Below are positions 50,126 to 64,000 of a stretch of 64,000 nucleotides of DNA, piece by piece. The notes under the pieces are model-generated. The model made no database searches, was not told the DNA's origin, and was given only the letters and a program-made list of their open reading frames with translations. The DNA is from Adenanthera pavonina (lineage: Eukaryota; Streptophyta; Magnoliopsida; Fabales; Fabaceae): assembly GCA_026686845.1 (NCBI GenBank), contig JAIVEN010000023.1, forward strand, positions 12,604,001-12,668,000. The letters run 5' to 3'. Within the stretch, counting starts at the first letter, position 1. The number at the start of each line of letters is the position of its first letter. Position numbers and translations under genes: made by a program.

Positions 50126-53100
50126 ATGGAGTCAGGTTCAGATGATGAGCATGTTATCCTGGTTTGCAGAAGCCCTGATTCAATTGAAACAGAGACCGGA
50201 AAGGAAGAAATTCATGTATCTACCGCAGATATCCTCAACTGGGATTTTCAGACTATTCTCCGTTTTCCAACGATCAAAATTCGGGCACGTCGAAGTAGGT
50301 GAGTTACTTAATGCTTATGCCTTCCGTTCTACACTCGCGAAAATCTGAGTGACAAAAGGATCCAAGTTCTTTGTCTTCGTTTCGTGTTTGAGTTAGTTAG
50401 ATTCCGGTGTGGAGTGTGAATTTATTAGATCCTAGCTCAAGTGGAATCACGGTGCAATTTTTTTTTTTCACTTTGTGCAACAGGCTCATTGAGGAAAGTT
50501 CTTATTTCCGGGGCCTCTTCTGTGGAAACTTCAGGTAAAATTATAACTGCGTAGTTACTTTTGAGCAGAAAGAATGTTAAAAGTCCCATTGGTTGGAATA
50601 TCATCACTTCAATTTGCAACCTGCTTAAATAGTAGTCCATACATTTTCCCGCGAACTAGGCCTTCGAAATGAGACAGGCAATACGCCAATTTTATATGAT
50701 ACGGAATGTTGTTGTGTTTGGTTCGTTCAAGCGATGAACGTATTGTATATTGAACTGTTAGCGTCTCTCTCACAGTATTAACTTAACATTTTGGCTTTTC
50801 AAATTGATCTGATACTTTAAAGGTTTACTTCTCTTATTATTTTTTGTTGGTTAATTTGCTGCTTTGTTATTTATAGCCTCCCTCTTCTCATTTTTTCTTT
50901 TAATGAAGGAATTTGCAGCTTTTATTTGAATTTGAAGAGCTGTAAAATTTCTGGCTTAATAACACATTTCCTATAGCTTCTGTAGAGAATCATGCCTGGG
51001 CTCTACCACTGTCGAGTGGAATGTGCTACCATTTATGTACATTCTGAAGTATCTGTACTGCTGCCCGTTGGAGATTAGATCAGATAATTTCCTCTCTCTT
51101 TATGAGGTAAAATGGTTTTACCTGTCTAATTATATTGGTTCCAGAGAAACTGTCATATTCATGAGGTAATCTGGAACTATAATCTAGTTTATTTTGTTTG
51201 AGTCTATGATGGCTTTGAATTTGTAAAGAGTAATGCATCCTTCTACTACGTGGATGTAAAGATTAAAAAGTGTTGAGTGTGAAAAACCAATTCCCTAACT
51301 ACTACTAGAGCACCGTTTCACTTGCTTTATGAAAGTTTCATTATATCCGAGGAAGTAATTTATTGGCATAAACATAATTCTCACATAATGTTATTGAACA
51401 CGGTCTATCACATTCTGAAATAGGGTTATGCTTTCTGTTGAACATCAATATGTGGCTTTATACAAAGAAGAATTATCTTTTTATTTTTATTAACTAATGA
51501 TTTTATTTTTTCGGTCCAGCATCAAATGGTTATATAGTTTCTCCTTGAATTTTTCCCCTTTGAAATATTTTAGATATATATATATTTTTTAATTTCGCAC
51601 ATTGTTATGGAGGCATCTTTTGATCCTTTTCTTGTACATCTTAGGGTGCACTTTATTTTGGTGTGGATTCACTTCTCTTGAAGTGCAACATATGGTTTTC
51701 TGATGTATCCTCATCCAAAGGATTTCAATCAACACACATGCAAATGGAGGACTTAATTCTAATTTGGAAATTCGGTTTGGAGCATGGTAAAATGCATTGT
51801 TTTGACATTTATCAGAAGTATATCTGTTTGACTTTAACATTATGGAATTCACTCTAACAGATGAAATAATACATTGCATTTGCAGAAAGTGATTATTTGC
51901 TGGAATTATGCACAAGCTATCTAGCAAGAAATTTTGTATGTGCTTGACTCCTATTCCCCAAATTACAACCCCTGATTCGCAAATGATAATAAAATTGTTA
52001 TAAAATAACGTTTCTTCTCTTACTACAATTAAAAGGATAACAAAACTTTGTGGCAATGTGCAGATTGTGGGATTTTGTGGCTGGTTTGTTTGGAGTAGAA
52101 TGCATGCATCTTTAAGACATACCTTCTTTTGTAATTGTTTTATTGGTTCAATTTTTGTATGTGGCTTTCCTTTGGTGCTAAGCTCATGGTGTTTTTAAGG
52201 TGTATAGAAACTGGATAGTTCTTTTACACAATTTGGCTCTTTAAGGTTTTTAAAATTGTGGGCTGTTTTTGGCTTTTCTTGTATTTTATGGTTCAAGGAT
52301 TTTGTGTCCTATAGTTGTAGATACCCCTCTTTCTAATTTTTTATTGGGAAAACTACAATTTACCTTCATGAACTAAAAGCCTAATTACAAAAGTGGTTTA
52401 TGAACATCAAATGGAACAAAACACCCTTGAACTTTAAATCTTGGTTAAAATTAACAGCAAGTGGCTTTGTGATTTTGGCTCTGATAAAATGCTTGGCTTA
52501 GCTCAATGTTGGAAATGCTAAAAGTTCCTTTCTAGTTCCAAAAGTTAACTAGGATTTAATGTTATCATTTCAATCCAAAGTTCGGTGGGTGTTCTGTTAC
52601 ATTTTAAAATTCATGTACCAACTTTTTCATGAAGTCTTAGAACTTGTTTGTAATTGCAGTGGATTTTTTCTTATTTTGAAACTTTTTTGAAAAAAAAAAA
52701 AAGGAGTTTCACAAGTACTGTGTGAGAGAGATTTTTTGTGTTTGGCAAAATTATTTGATAATTGCCTTTATCAATATTATTGTATTTGGAAAATTTTCCA
52801 CAAAAAGGTGCTTTTCACTGTCAAATTACTTAAAGAGACTTTTATAGATTGGCTTTCCAATTAATACTATTTACATGGGTAATGTAAATAGTATTTATTA
52901 TGTTAATGTTAATTGAGTTTCTTATTTTTTGTTTACTTAAAGTGTAGAAAATAAATTTGCAATAAAGATATTAAACATTCAAATCATGATAAGTAAATTA
53001 ACATATAAAAATTAAAATAAATATACAATAATATGGCATTCACTAAATATTGAAAATACTCTATAGAAAAGAACAATAGCTTAGACTAAGAGGAAGGAGG

Positions 53101-56100
53101 TGAAAACGGGAATGAATGAGTATTTTAGAGGTTAGGTATAAAATGGTTAAGGGTAATTATGGTGATTAATGATGTTAAATAAGAGTAATTTTACCTTCAA
53201 AAGGCAACTTTCTACTTCTACTACTTCAAAGAAGATGGTTCAATTTATAACTACTTCTGTTACTACTTAGAAACAACTTATTTATTCTAAATAGTTGGCC
53301 TAACATCACCAAATTGGAAAGAAGTGCTTTTTTGGAAAATAAGCTTTAACCCTCTGATAGGTGCTAGGTTTATGGAAGAAATTAAAGAGAAATTCTAATG
53401 AAGAAACTAATGCCAGAATCTGAAATTATTAATAACTTTAATAGAATAAAGGAAAATAATAATCTACTAGAAAGGGTTGAACAAGAATCTCACTCTTCCA
53501 AATCTAATAGCCAAGGAGAATCTCTAAAATTACAATGAATCACAAAATACTTCACACTCCTAACATATCTAGGGTTCTATTTATACTACTCAAAAAATAA
53601 ATTTTAAATAATAAATAAATAAACTAAATTACCATGACTCCTAAAAATTAGGTGAAATGGCCTTAATGGACTTAGTGCACAGCTGAATCTATTTACCCAC
53701 TAACCCATGCACGTGTACAACCCACTTTCTTCTGCTCATAACTTCCATTCCCTTGAGTCTTGCGGTACTCTATCACCCTCAGAGAAGCTTGTCAGGCTCT
53801 TAGTTCAAGAGGGTAAAATGTAGTTTCCTCTTCATCCTGTTATTAAAAAAATTGTTTCTAACCTGATCACCAAATAAAAAATATGGTAAAATAGGGTAAG
53901 CATGAAGTGTTGATATTGGTTCTGTTTAAGCTGTAGAAATTCAAATTTTAATGCATATGCTGGTAATGCTTTACAATTTTGAACTTGGCAAGATCAGTAG
54001 ATTTGCTTATTCTTTTGCTTGTATAGTTCTATTAGCGGAAGAGCATTAGGTACTTGATTATACTTTAAATGAGGTTTAAGAATACTCTTTAGATGATTCG
54101 AATCATGTGTTTTTGCATTTTTTTTATTATTAAATTGATGATGCACAATTTTTTACTTTGCAGATGTGGACATTGCATAGCACTTTATTTGAAAAGATTC
54201 CATATAATATGTTGTTGTCTTCCATTGAGTGTCCTCACCTGACTGTTGACAGGTTGACTTACTATTCATGGAATAGTTTGATTCAATCCTATGTAATTTA
54301 TAAATCTGATAATGTAACATCTTAACAGTGAAATGCATCTTTCTGATGCACTCTTACGCTGGCTAGAATGTAACTTCGAAAATATGGAGAGCTTGGGCAG
54401 AGCTGAAGACGACTGCAACAGAATTTTGAAACAAGTGAGCATTTATGCCTCTTTATTTTGTGTTTAGTGGAAAAAATTATTAGGAGATAAATGCAAGCCA
54501 AAATGGCTCTATTATATTTAACAAAAGTCTATTTGAATAGTGATTTTGCTACCACTAAACAACTGGCTTGCCCTGATAACTGAAACCTAAATGCCATCAA
54601 TGATTTGTTGTTTATGTACAAGTATGCCACAAGATTTTGATGGAGTATGCAGTTTCTTGGCATTTGTGGTTGTATATGAGGGAATTTCCACACTTCTCAA
54701 TTTACAATGCTTTACATTCATGCATAATGTAACTCTTTACATGGAGTTCAACTTGATCATACAATGTCATGTATTTGATTAGATTATCCTTAAGGATTTT
54801 TTTTTAAATAGTGTGTTTAAGTTAAACTTGTAAACACCACTGCCTTTTCCCTTGGAAGCCTGCGTGAGCCTCAACCATGTAAGACAATAATTGCATATTT
54901 TCCAAACTAATCTTATGAAATATCATTACCTGTCATTGGACTTGGTTGCTCTATTCTATTCAAAGATTTTGTATGGTTTTTAAATTAGAAGAGATGTTTG
55001 TAAAGCGTTATGTCAATCAGGGATGGTTGATGTAATGTAACTATATAAGAAATTGATAAGAAATTTACTAAAAAAATTTCAAGACTGTGGCTTCTCTATG
55101 TCACTTGCACTACATGACTAATTTCCTAGGTCTCCACTCCCTTCTAGCACCCAATACACGCATAAAAAAATGCTTATGCTGTCTTATGTTATTCTCCCTC
55201 CTCTCTATCTTTCATTTTGTCAATCTCTCTAACATATTTATCACTAAACATCTGAAGGTTTGTGTTGATAGTTCAAAAGTATGTAAAGAAAGTTTTTCTT
55301 CATTGACAATCAGACATGCAATAAAATTTTTCTTAATTTATTGTTTAAATTTCAATCAGGTAATTTAATATTTCATTTTAAAGAATAGTTATGCATAAAC
55401 CAGGCTCTCAATTTTAGTTAATATATTATCAATTATACTGGTGGCTTTGTTATTCATAACATTTTTACTATATTTGTTATTGTCATTCTACCTAAATCTA
55501 GCATAACCTTTTTTAATTGGGTTGTGAACAGATTCGTGTTGGCCTTTTGCCATTGTGGTTTGCAGCAGGTATACTCTATTTTTCAGATATTTGCCATGGC
55601 ACTGCAATTTCATCTTAGTTTTAATGTAGAAATTTCTTGATAATGTAATGTAATTTGTTGTATTTGTTGACCAGGCAAAAGAAACTCTTTATATTTTAGG
55701 CAGCTTGCTGAAGAAAGCCTTGATTCAATTTTCAGACAATTAAAAATTCCACCCATGGGTTCACAAAATCTTTTAGGATATGATGACTTGCAGTATCTCA
55801 GGATTCGGCTGACAGAACATTCGAAGGTACTCTCAATTCTTGGATGCCACTGAATATGATTTTAGCTTTCTTGATACCCAATTGTTTAATTACAACTTTT
55901 GCTGCTTATTTTTGTATGCATGGGGGAAAGGGTGAAGCAAGCAAAAGTTATGGATCTTGAAGCTTGCCAACATGTTAGTTGAGAATAAGTGCTGCATGAG
56001 TATACATGCAAGCCTTTATTGAATGTTGACACATGACCATATACTGGTGGTTAAGTGTAGTTGCTTTGATCGTTACTCTTTCCGTGGGCAAGCTTCATGC

Positions 56101-59100
56101 TTACTGAAACTTGTCAAAAGATTCATGAAACACTCCAGTGATGAGTTCTTCATCCATTTAAGTTAGCTTCAGACTCTTGTTTCAATTTGGTCTGCTTTAG
56201 GCAATGTCTATCTGCTCCACTACCAGGCCTTTGGCATTTGAACTCTTCATGATAACCATTTTACAAATAGTGTGGGAAATTAGTCCATTCGTTTCTTTTA
56301 GTGTTTTGAGTTCCATATTTGTAATTCATGCTCTTCAGTTCATATACGTGTCCAAGTCCGAGCCAGTCTGTCTTAGTTCTCTGCAGTGATTCAGATATCA
56401 TCTATTAGGAATTTTATTGTGATTAAGTGATGGAAACTTTTCTTTGATTTCAGAAACTGAACCTTTCAGATTGTCCCCAAATAACACCTGCAATTCTGCT
56501 TCTGTCACTGGTCCCTTTATCACATCCAATGAATCTTGGATCAAGAAATATTATTGAACTGCTTTACAATAACTTTGAACAACCCATAAGAGACAGACAT
56601 GCATTCCCACAGATTATGTTGCGAACCTTGTCCTTTGAAGCAGTTGAGGAGGTGGATATCTCAAAGTGTCAAAGATTGCTTATTGAAGATGCCATTGAAT
56701 GCTTTTGCAAATCCTTTCCTTCTTTAAAAATATTGAGAGCAGCTTATCTTCTGAACATCAGGACAACCAATTTTCTTCAATTAGTGCAGAAGTGCCCTCA
56801 GGTCTGTGAAATTGACTTGACTGTTGATATTACTCCATTAATACCAGCGTTCGTTTCAATTGTATCCTCAAGTCCTTCTGTGACATCACTGATATCAGAG
56901 GGGCTTTCTAGTGCTAAATATAATGCAGTGAATGCCTTATCATTTTATGAATCTGGACTACCACTTTCTAACATTACCAAACTCACATTGGAAGGAAGAA
57001 CCGATGTCTATGGTAAGCTGCTCATATGATGCACACATATTGGACCTGAATGATTTTGTAGTAGTTTTATACCTCTGTCTTGGTTAATAACCAATCAAGT
57101 GCTTTATAATTGTCTATGCCAGATTCAGATCTCCAGTATATCTCCAAAATTTGCATTTCACTGCATCACCTGAATCTTAAAGGATGCATTTCAGTCACAG
57201 ATACTGGCATATCGGATCTCATACGCAAATGTATAAAACTTAACTCAATTGGGGTTTGTGATACTTCTTTTGGGGAAAATTCAGTTCAAGCTCTTTCCTC
57301 GACTATTTCTGATTGTGGTAGCCTTGTCTCTTTACATTTTAGAGATAAGCATTTGAATTCTGTAGCATCTAATCTTCAAACCCTGCATATGGGTGGCTGC
57401 CGAGGTAAGTTGTTGATTGTATCTAAGTTGAATCCAAAGTTCCATCCTTGAGTTTTTGTTTAGTGTTATTCTACAAGGAAGCTACCCAAAAAATTCCAAA
57501 CCCACCCCCCCCCCTCCCCCAAAAACACAAAACACCCAAAAAAAAAATTCTTTGCCTCACTTTTTGGTGGATTACCACTAAGTGAGGCTTCAAACTCCAT
57601 AATTCAACTTCAGCTGCAAACCAGCTGCAGTTTGGTTAAAAGTTTTGATTTCTTGACAATTGATGGGCAAAACTATAGTAATTCTATTATTGCGTAAATC
57701 ATAAATGAAACTAAATATTTGAAAAGAAAAATTAAAAGGTCCTCAACACCCAAAGCAGAGAAAAGAAGGTAGATGTTTAAAAATTACTATGTTTAAAAGA
57801 AGTATTTCCTTTTATAACGGAGTTATCCATTAGATCAATGTAGGATGGAATTGAAAAGAAAAAAAATACATCTTGGGTCTAAATTGAAAACTGTCCTCAA
57901 ACTCAAGGGACAAAAAGAGTACTTTTGCCACAATTATTCAAACATTACATTGGACCAATGATATGATTTTAGATAGCTTGTATGGCACAATGTATACAGT
58001 TAGTTTGGATTGTCTTATTTACTATGAGTTATTAGCATATAGAGCTATGCAGAGAATCATATGATGATTTGTTTTGTAGGTGTAAATAAGTCATCTCTAC
58101 TTAAGCTTATGTCTCAAATGCAACTGCTGAAGGGTCTATGCTTGAGAGGGACTGACATGGCTGACCAAGCACTCAATGGTTTCACAGGTTCTTCCTTGGA
58201 GATGCTTGATGTTTCAAATACCAAGGTGTGTCATCAATGTCTTGATTGCTGTCATGTTTGGTGTATCTCACTATAGTTATAAGGAAATACCATCATCCAG
58301 TTGTTGATTGCTTATTATTTTTTGAAAACAGGAAGTTAAATATTTTAGTTGATGAAGGAAGTGTCGTAGGAATGTTGCTTAAATTCTGAAATATAACTGT
58401 TAGTTGACTTGATGCACAGTAGCTAAGATTTCAATGTCTCCTCCAATTGCATAAGCATCAAGATGCTGTGATTTGGAGGTTGTTACTGTCTAATAAACAA
58501 GTTATATAACTTTTCCTAATGAATCCTAGCTGATATGTTTGTTGTGTTAACTGGTGAAATTACAAACTAAACCTGCTTGCTTCAATTATAGAGCAGAAGA
58601 TTAAGTTGGGCGTTATGTTGTTTGATTTTATGTCCTCTAGTGGTAATTTCATCTGTCTGCTTCACTGATTGATTTAATATTGAATGATATACCACGATTA
58701 TATAGAATTGGCCAATAGAATTTCATCATCATGCTGAGATATTTTGGCTTATTGTGATTCTGTAGAACCCAAAAATCTAGCATTTATTTGGTATTATCAT
58801 TGGTATGATAATTGTATGTTCCCTTTGTCTAATTCAAAATGTTGTATTTTTTAAATTGTAGATTTCTGGACCTGCATTAGCTCATGTTATTCAAGGAAAT
58901 CCAAATTTAAAGTGTCTAAAGGCTAGAGGTTGTAGCAATTTATTTCATGTGGACAATTGTTCTGAAAAAAGAGATTCTTTCTTCTCTTGTTGGCATGAAA
59001 AACTATACGCCAAGCTGGGAAAGATGTGTAGATTGGAAGAAGTTGAATTTGGATGGGGCTTTTCATCCCTCTCCTTGAAAGCTATGGAACCTGCACTGCT

Positions 59101-62100
59101 GTCATTACGGAGCATCAATGTAGGTTTAGGTGGAAGGCTAGGTGAAGATGCATTGAGAAAACTACCTGCAATTTGTCCCATGCTAGAAACAATAATATTT
59201 CAGTTTCAGGTAATCGTTATCGTTCCTATGGATTTCAGATTCTTGCTCCCCAAAGAATAAAGAAAAAAATTGCAATTGATGAAAACGTGATATCAATCAG
59301 ATTTGGTGAAGGTCAAGGATCGATTTCTTGACAACTTAGTCATGAAGGCTTTTATGTCATTTCACTCATTTCTATTACCATTTCATCTCAAAAGCCTTAG
59401 CTAGTTGGGGAAGGCTTAGGATTGGTTTTTATTCATATCTGTAACAAAGTAAAGAGCTGTAAATACACTCCCAGAAATTACTTGAGTCTGAAATTTTATA
59501 TCAAATGAACTTTTTTCCTTTAGGAGTTGTATCAATGGTAATGAGTTCAAGCATATTGATGAAACTCTGCAGAGAAGCTACATAGCCCAAATCATCTGCC
59601 AACAAGTTAAGTTGAAGCCATAGTATAATTATCCAGGCTGGGAAGTTAATGCCCAGAAGAATGAATATCTTAATACTGCTACTGTTTTCTTATGAGCTAT
59701 CAAACTATTTCTATGTTCTATTGAGTCAGATTGAAGTGGCATGTGCAGAGCTGCATGCCTTTGGCTAGGGGTCCCTATCAAACTGTTTCATAGTGCAATG
59801 CTTCAGCTACAATCCATTTAGGGTTATCATTGTTACTCTCCTTCAATCAGACAAGCCAAAACTTTTGTCATGAATTGATCTGATTAATCATAGCTAAAGT
59901 CCTATCTTTCCAATTCCTTATAAGTACATATTTATATGCAATATATTTTATTTTATTTTATCTATGACAATTTGTCATCTGTTACTGTGCTCTAACTATT
60001 CTTGTGGTTTTCATGGATTCTCACGTTTTACGACTGACTCAATTCTCATCCATGGTTTGTTGTTTCTATTCTGAACAGGTAATATCTGATAGTGTTGTGG
60101 TGAATATAGCTACATCCTTGAGAAACTTGCGAGAGTTATCTCTGTGCTATTGTTTTGGTGATATGTCCATATCAAGCTTCAAATTCTTCATGCAAAATCT
60201 TAGAAAGTTGAGGCTTGAAAGAGTAACCCCTTGGATGACGAATGATGATTTGGCTATTCTGACTCAAAACTGTAGAAATTTGGTTGAACTTTCTTTATTA
60301 GGATGTCCTCTTCTTAACTCAGGTTAGGGTTTATTGCTTGTTAGCACCCCATTTGTTGGACATGAATTCTGTTACATATGCGTCTAATGGAGAATGTTGA
60401 GTCTGAGGGGAGTTTGGAGTACAGTTGTTAACCACTGCTACTTCATGAAACTGATATACTTGTATGTTCTTTGCTTGTAGCAGATTCTCAACATATAATT
60501 TCACGTGGATGGCCAGGCCTCATTTCTATCCATTTAGAGGTTTGATAATCTCCTTTTTACCGTGAACTAAAAAGAATTTCTGTTCATTATGCTATAACAT
60601 AATGATGAAAACTGTTTGTTTTTGGGCCAAAGGCTGAAAGTTAAAACCACTGATGAAAATAGTCATGTGCAGTGGATTTGCATTTTTTAATGTGTATACA
60701 AGTTGCTCAGTTTATTTCCCTGACAATCTGCATTAATCTCAATTTTTTAGAGCCTGACCTTTACGTAGTTTAATATAATGATCTTTTCTGTCAATCTAGA
60801 GTTTCATCAAAGGCAGCTGCAGTTCCAAGAGCAGCTGCCCTTGGCTTCATCTTCTGGCTAGACTTGCGAAATTTGAGGGAAAGAGTTGTACGGATTTTTG
60901 GATGGAATACAGTGGGGCCATTGTGGAGATAGAAGAAATTGGTCACTATTTATGGGACTTTAGAAAAAATGCTGCTAATGTACTTGACTTGAAGTACTTC
61001 TTTGATTAATGGCAATTCATTGTCCTTTAAAACGTTTTCTTAATTTATCAAATGCATAATGTTTAAAATGTTGCATACAGTACAAGTTGTGAGCACTATC
61101 CTTTAGTGTGTTATCTTGAATTTTAATATCAATGACACCTATTGTTTAGGAATGTGGAGAAATAACAGCAAATGGGGTCTCTTCTCTTTTTGACTGCAAA
61201 GCTATTGAAGATCTCCTGCTGCGTCATAATGTGGGCATTCTATTACCTTTTTTGTATATTTTCTTGCATTTGCATATATATATATATATATTTAAATAAT
61301 CTGAGTCTTATCCATCATAATGATTTGAATACTGTTTATTCTCCAATTGGTATGTAGTTGGATTGCTGCCATCTTCATAAATTAATTTCTGTTAGGTCTA
61401 GAATTCGGTCTTTTTTTTTTTTCGGCTGATGCTAAAACTCTGTCATCTTTGAAGCTACATAATTTTAGCCTTTTATTGTTGGAACTCTAAATTCCAAGTA
61501 TTAGCATTACTGTTTTAAGTGTATGACCACAAATAATATTGATGAAGATTAGCTGATGTTACTATTATTCTCCTCGATGTCTTCTTATGATTCTAAGAGC
61601 AAGAGATCTAAGATTTTTTACCCTATTGGAAGGGTATCAGTTGTCATACAAGTCAAGGTCCATCCATATTCTTGGTTCGTATTTATATATCGAAGACGCA
61701 AACATTTCATAGGATGCTAATACAAGAGCTTGATTCTGAATTTCTGATCAATAAATGAATGAGATTGATAAGTACAATTGAACAAATACTTGAGGTTGAT
61801 TTTATTATATGGAGTTAATAACTTTTAGTTGTCAGTCTAAAGTTCACGAGTTTAGATTATGCATATGTTTGAAGCTTTATGATTTATAGTGTTATTCAAT
61901 TTTTCTCTCCACCGTATAGATCTATCTTGATTTATGTCTCAAATGCTAAAACTGTCATTGATGATTGGAGTGTGTGTGTCAGCATGCATGTGTTTATGTA
62001 TGTATGCTGGGTTAATTCTTGACGTTCTTATTCACAAACATCATTCAGGGACGTGGGCTACAGAAAAACTTCATTTTTTATGCTGCTTCAAAGGTAGCAC

Positions 62101-62631
62101 TAAAGTAAATTATAATCTTTTTCATTTGTGGTTTTGTAAAATGCTAGAAACTTATTTTGTCTTCCATCTCAAATAACAGATTCCAATGCTTCGAAAATTG
62201 TCTTTGGATATATGCGATGCAAGCGAAGGTGATTTTGACATTCCAAAGGTAAGTCAGCCGAGCTATTATCTCTCAATTTGGTAGTTTTGCTAGTTCTCGG
62301 GTCGCCATGTCATTCTTTGGTAGTTTTAGTTTTTATATATGGCTGTTGGGGGATCATTCCTATTGCTTGTGTCGTTTATCTGAGGCTTGAGAATGTCAAG
62401 GCTCCACAACAACCGTCAACATGAATTAGACCTTCTTGTGTTTCATCCAGACCTTCTTTGTAAGGAGCTTCTATCTGAAATGCCTGTTGAAATCTGATTT
62501 CATTTGTCTTTTCTAAAATGCTCCAGACGCCTTCAGACAGATACTTCTTGAGTAGCTTAAAGATAGCAAGATGCAAGTACCAAAGATGTGCATTTAATCT
62601 TCCAGCCCCCTCCCAGGGGGGCTTGTACTAG
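50126..62631 (+). CDS. FBL11: BTB/POZ and leucine-rich-repeat protein, FBL11 family
   Basis: Nineteen exons in one frame: 50126-50298, 50484-50534, 50977-51106, 51645-51786, 51886-51935, 54164-54252, 54329-54434, 55532-55568, 55675-55826, 56454-57012, 57123-57404, 58080-58225, 58862-59209, 60079-60322, 60481-60539, 61150-61230, 62051-62095, 62180-62248 and 62527-62631. They give 2,868 nt, so 955 residues. The ATG is preceded by an in-frame TAG and sits in a good context (CCATGG). The N-terminus (ILNWDFQTILRFPTIKIRAR, then RLIEESSYFRGLF) is a BTB domain at about residues 20-125. A BACK-like part follows, then LRRs of the F-box/LRR type (KLNLSDCPQIT, LTLEGR, HHLNLKGCISVTD, LEMLDVSNTKISG, NLVELSLLGCPLLNS). 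BTB/LRR proteins of this kind are thought to be substrate adaptors of CUL3 ubiquitin ligases. The frame ends early at a TAG (62629), but a second frame continues with family-like sequence to 62710: a likely one-base insertion. Confidence 0.93.
52345..52667. mobile_element. MITE in FBL11 intron 5
   Basis: The left arm (about 52349-52440, with ACTACAATTTACCTTCATGAAC and ACAAAACACCCTTGAACTTT blocks) is matched imperfectly by the complement of the right arm (about 52570-52667, with AACAGAACACCCACCGAACTTT). Non-coding. Confidence 0.5.
52668..54163. other. Remainder of FBL11 intron 5
   Basis: AT-rich intron sequence. A GTGTTTGGCAAAATT word near 52738 may be the end of another decayed element. Nothing else supported. 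Confidence 0.35.
61277..61292. repeat. (AT)n microsatellite in FBL11 intron
   Basis: Short uninterrupted AT tract in the intron after 61230. Confidence 0.75.
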
Positions 62632-62802
62632 GTTTGTGCACGTGGAGACGCTGGTGTTTGTATGGAACAGCAGAGATGTTATCAGAGCAGTTGTGAAGGA
62701 AAGGCTTTAGTCTATACCACCGCTTCATTTCCAAAATTGTGGGGCGAAGTCGCCTGTGCCCCAAGTTAGAGGACATTTTTGGGTACGTGCTTGTTATCAG
62801 GA

Positions 62803-62808
62803 AATAAA
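62803..62808 (+). terminator. Candidate poly(A) signal AATAAA of FBL11
   Basis: AATAAA lies 172 bp after the first stop and 93 bp after the stop of the shifted frame, followed by a T-rich tract. Confidence 0.5.
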
Positions 62809-62810
62809 TA

Positions 62811-64000
62811 GATTGTCCTTGTTTTTTTGGTGTCGCTTGCGTGCATTAAAATTGACATGTAAGTTACCCTTGATTTTTTATTAAAAGAAGTATTTAAACT
62901 AATTATTATTTACTTTAAAAGTAAAATTCATTAGCATAAAACATGAATAATGAAAATTTAATGGGGTATTTACAGTAAAAAATAACTATGACTTTAATTT
63001 TAGAAAAAAATTAAATTATTTAGTTGTAATTTTTATATTTTTGTTATTAAATTATTTAATTAAAATATAATATGTTAATATGTTTTTAATTGAAACAAAA
63101 TATGCATATAATCTTCTTCTTTCCCTTTAGAGAATAAAGGATATTGTTACCCTTAATTGTGTATATGAAAAATGTTTTATTATAAGAGATAAAATTTATT
63201 TTGGTAATCTTTATACTTTGGATTAATTTTCAATTCCCCAATTGGGAATACACTTGATGTTAGAAAAAGGGTATTGTTTAATTAAAAAATGCATATTACT
63301 TAGCATAAATTATAAACATGTTATATTATTAGAAAATTTAACTTTTATTTTATTTTAATTGAAAATTTAATAATGAGTATATAAAAGTATTATTCTCTAA
63401 TTAAACAATGGATTCTTCTCAATAAAAATTAAAACAAATAATTTTTTAAAAATGTTTTTTTCATTTGTATTTTTAAAATATAATAAATATTATAAAAATT
63501 AATATAAAGGTTCAATATAAAATAAAATTAATATAAAAAAATTGGACTATTGATAAGTTATAAATGATGCATTTAATTTCTCATTCAATATGAAAAGTTG
63601 AATATTTTTCTCATTTATCTTTTTTTGGGATTAGCACTGAATTGCGTGTTTGATAATTATTTTATAAAATTGTAAAATAAGAATGAACTTTATAGATAAT
63701 ATCACATTCATAATTATTTTATTTTTATTTTTTGAATTATAACATATTTAATAACTTTTTAAATAATATTTTCATTTCTTATATTTACTCACTCTAATTT
63801 TTTAAATTTGATATTGTATTTATTATTTTTATTTAAAATAATTAATATATAATTGAAAATATATTAATTTAATTATTACTTGTTTGATCAAGAATTAACC
63901 ACAAAACACTCAACCATGTAAATTATGTGTACATATAGTAATTAATACATGGAATATGATATTTAATAGATCACAATTTAACCACAAAACCCAATTTCAT
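62811..64000. other. AT-rich spacer downstream of FBL11
   Basis: Very AT-rich with no gene, RNA or element that I can support. Confidence 0.5.

Noticed and set aside
1..64000. tRNA, rRNA or organelle-derived genes
   Set aside because: No tRNA-like arms with a T-loop consensus, no rRNA block and no plastid or mitochondrial coding sequence were noticed, apart from the weak 5S-like scrap. A covariance search was not possible.

Overview
This window is nuclear DNA from a eudicot plant. It shows split genes with GT-AG introns, AT-rich introns and spacers, and a dense mix of plant transposons: Tourist- and Stowaway-like MITEs, an L1-type LINE, LTR remnants of Tat/Ogre type, fold-back elements and a Helitron end. 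I cannot name the species. All exon borders below were read by hand from GT-AG sites, unbroken reading phase and resemblance to known plant families. No alignment was run.

Four real genes are present. (1) The 3' part of a WD40 gene on the plus strand (31-4323), resembling plant TFIIIC-subunit-2-like proteins; its two terminal exons lie in a 1,188-bp tandem duplication that looks perfect. (2) An IQM3-like calmodulin-binding protein on the minus strand (10214-13290, 9 exons, 557 aa). (3) Monodehydroascorbate reductase on the minus strand (30657-34429, 10 exons, 433 aa), ending in the peroxisomal signal SKI. (4) A BTB/LRR protein of the FBL11 family on the plus strand (50126-62631, 19 exons, 955 aa as read), with an apparent one-base frameshift near its C-terminus. 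IQM3 and MDAR1 are direct neighbours in Arabidopsis (At3g52870 and At3g52880), so genes 2 and 3 look like an old syntenic pair now held apart by about 17 kb of repeats.

Layout: 1-5564 WD40 gene end plus duplication; 6280-8810 two related fold-back elements; 10214-13290 IQM3; 13.5-17.4 kb AT-rich spacer with simple repeats and MITEs; about 17.48-23.78 kb a large LTR-derived block with several internal repeat families; 24.3-29.0 kb MITEs and a ribosomal P2 pseudogene scrap; 30657-34429 MDAR1; 35.8-37.2 kb two DNA elements; 37586-43155 a dead LINE with a 13-bp target duplication; 43742-45855 a probable solo LTR; 46-50 kb a Helitron-like segment carrying gene-fragment exons; 50126-62631 FBL11; then an AT-rich tail.

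The most interesting spot is about 48.0-50.02 kb. A Helitron 3' terminus (hairpin plus CTAG) stops 5 bp before a TATA box and 120 bp before the FBL11 start codon. Exon-like fragments, one clearly from an apyrase, lie just upstream with their splice sites intact. FBL11 transcription may therefore depend on element-derived upstream sequence.
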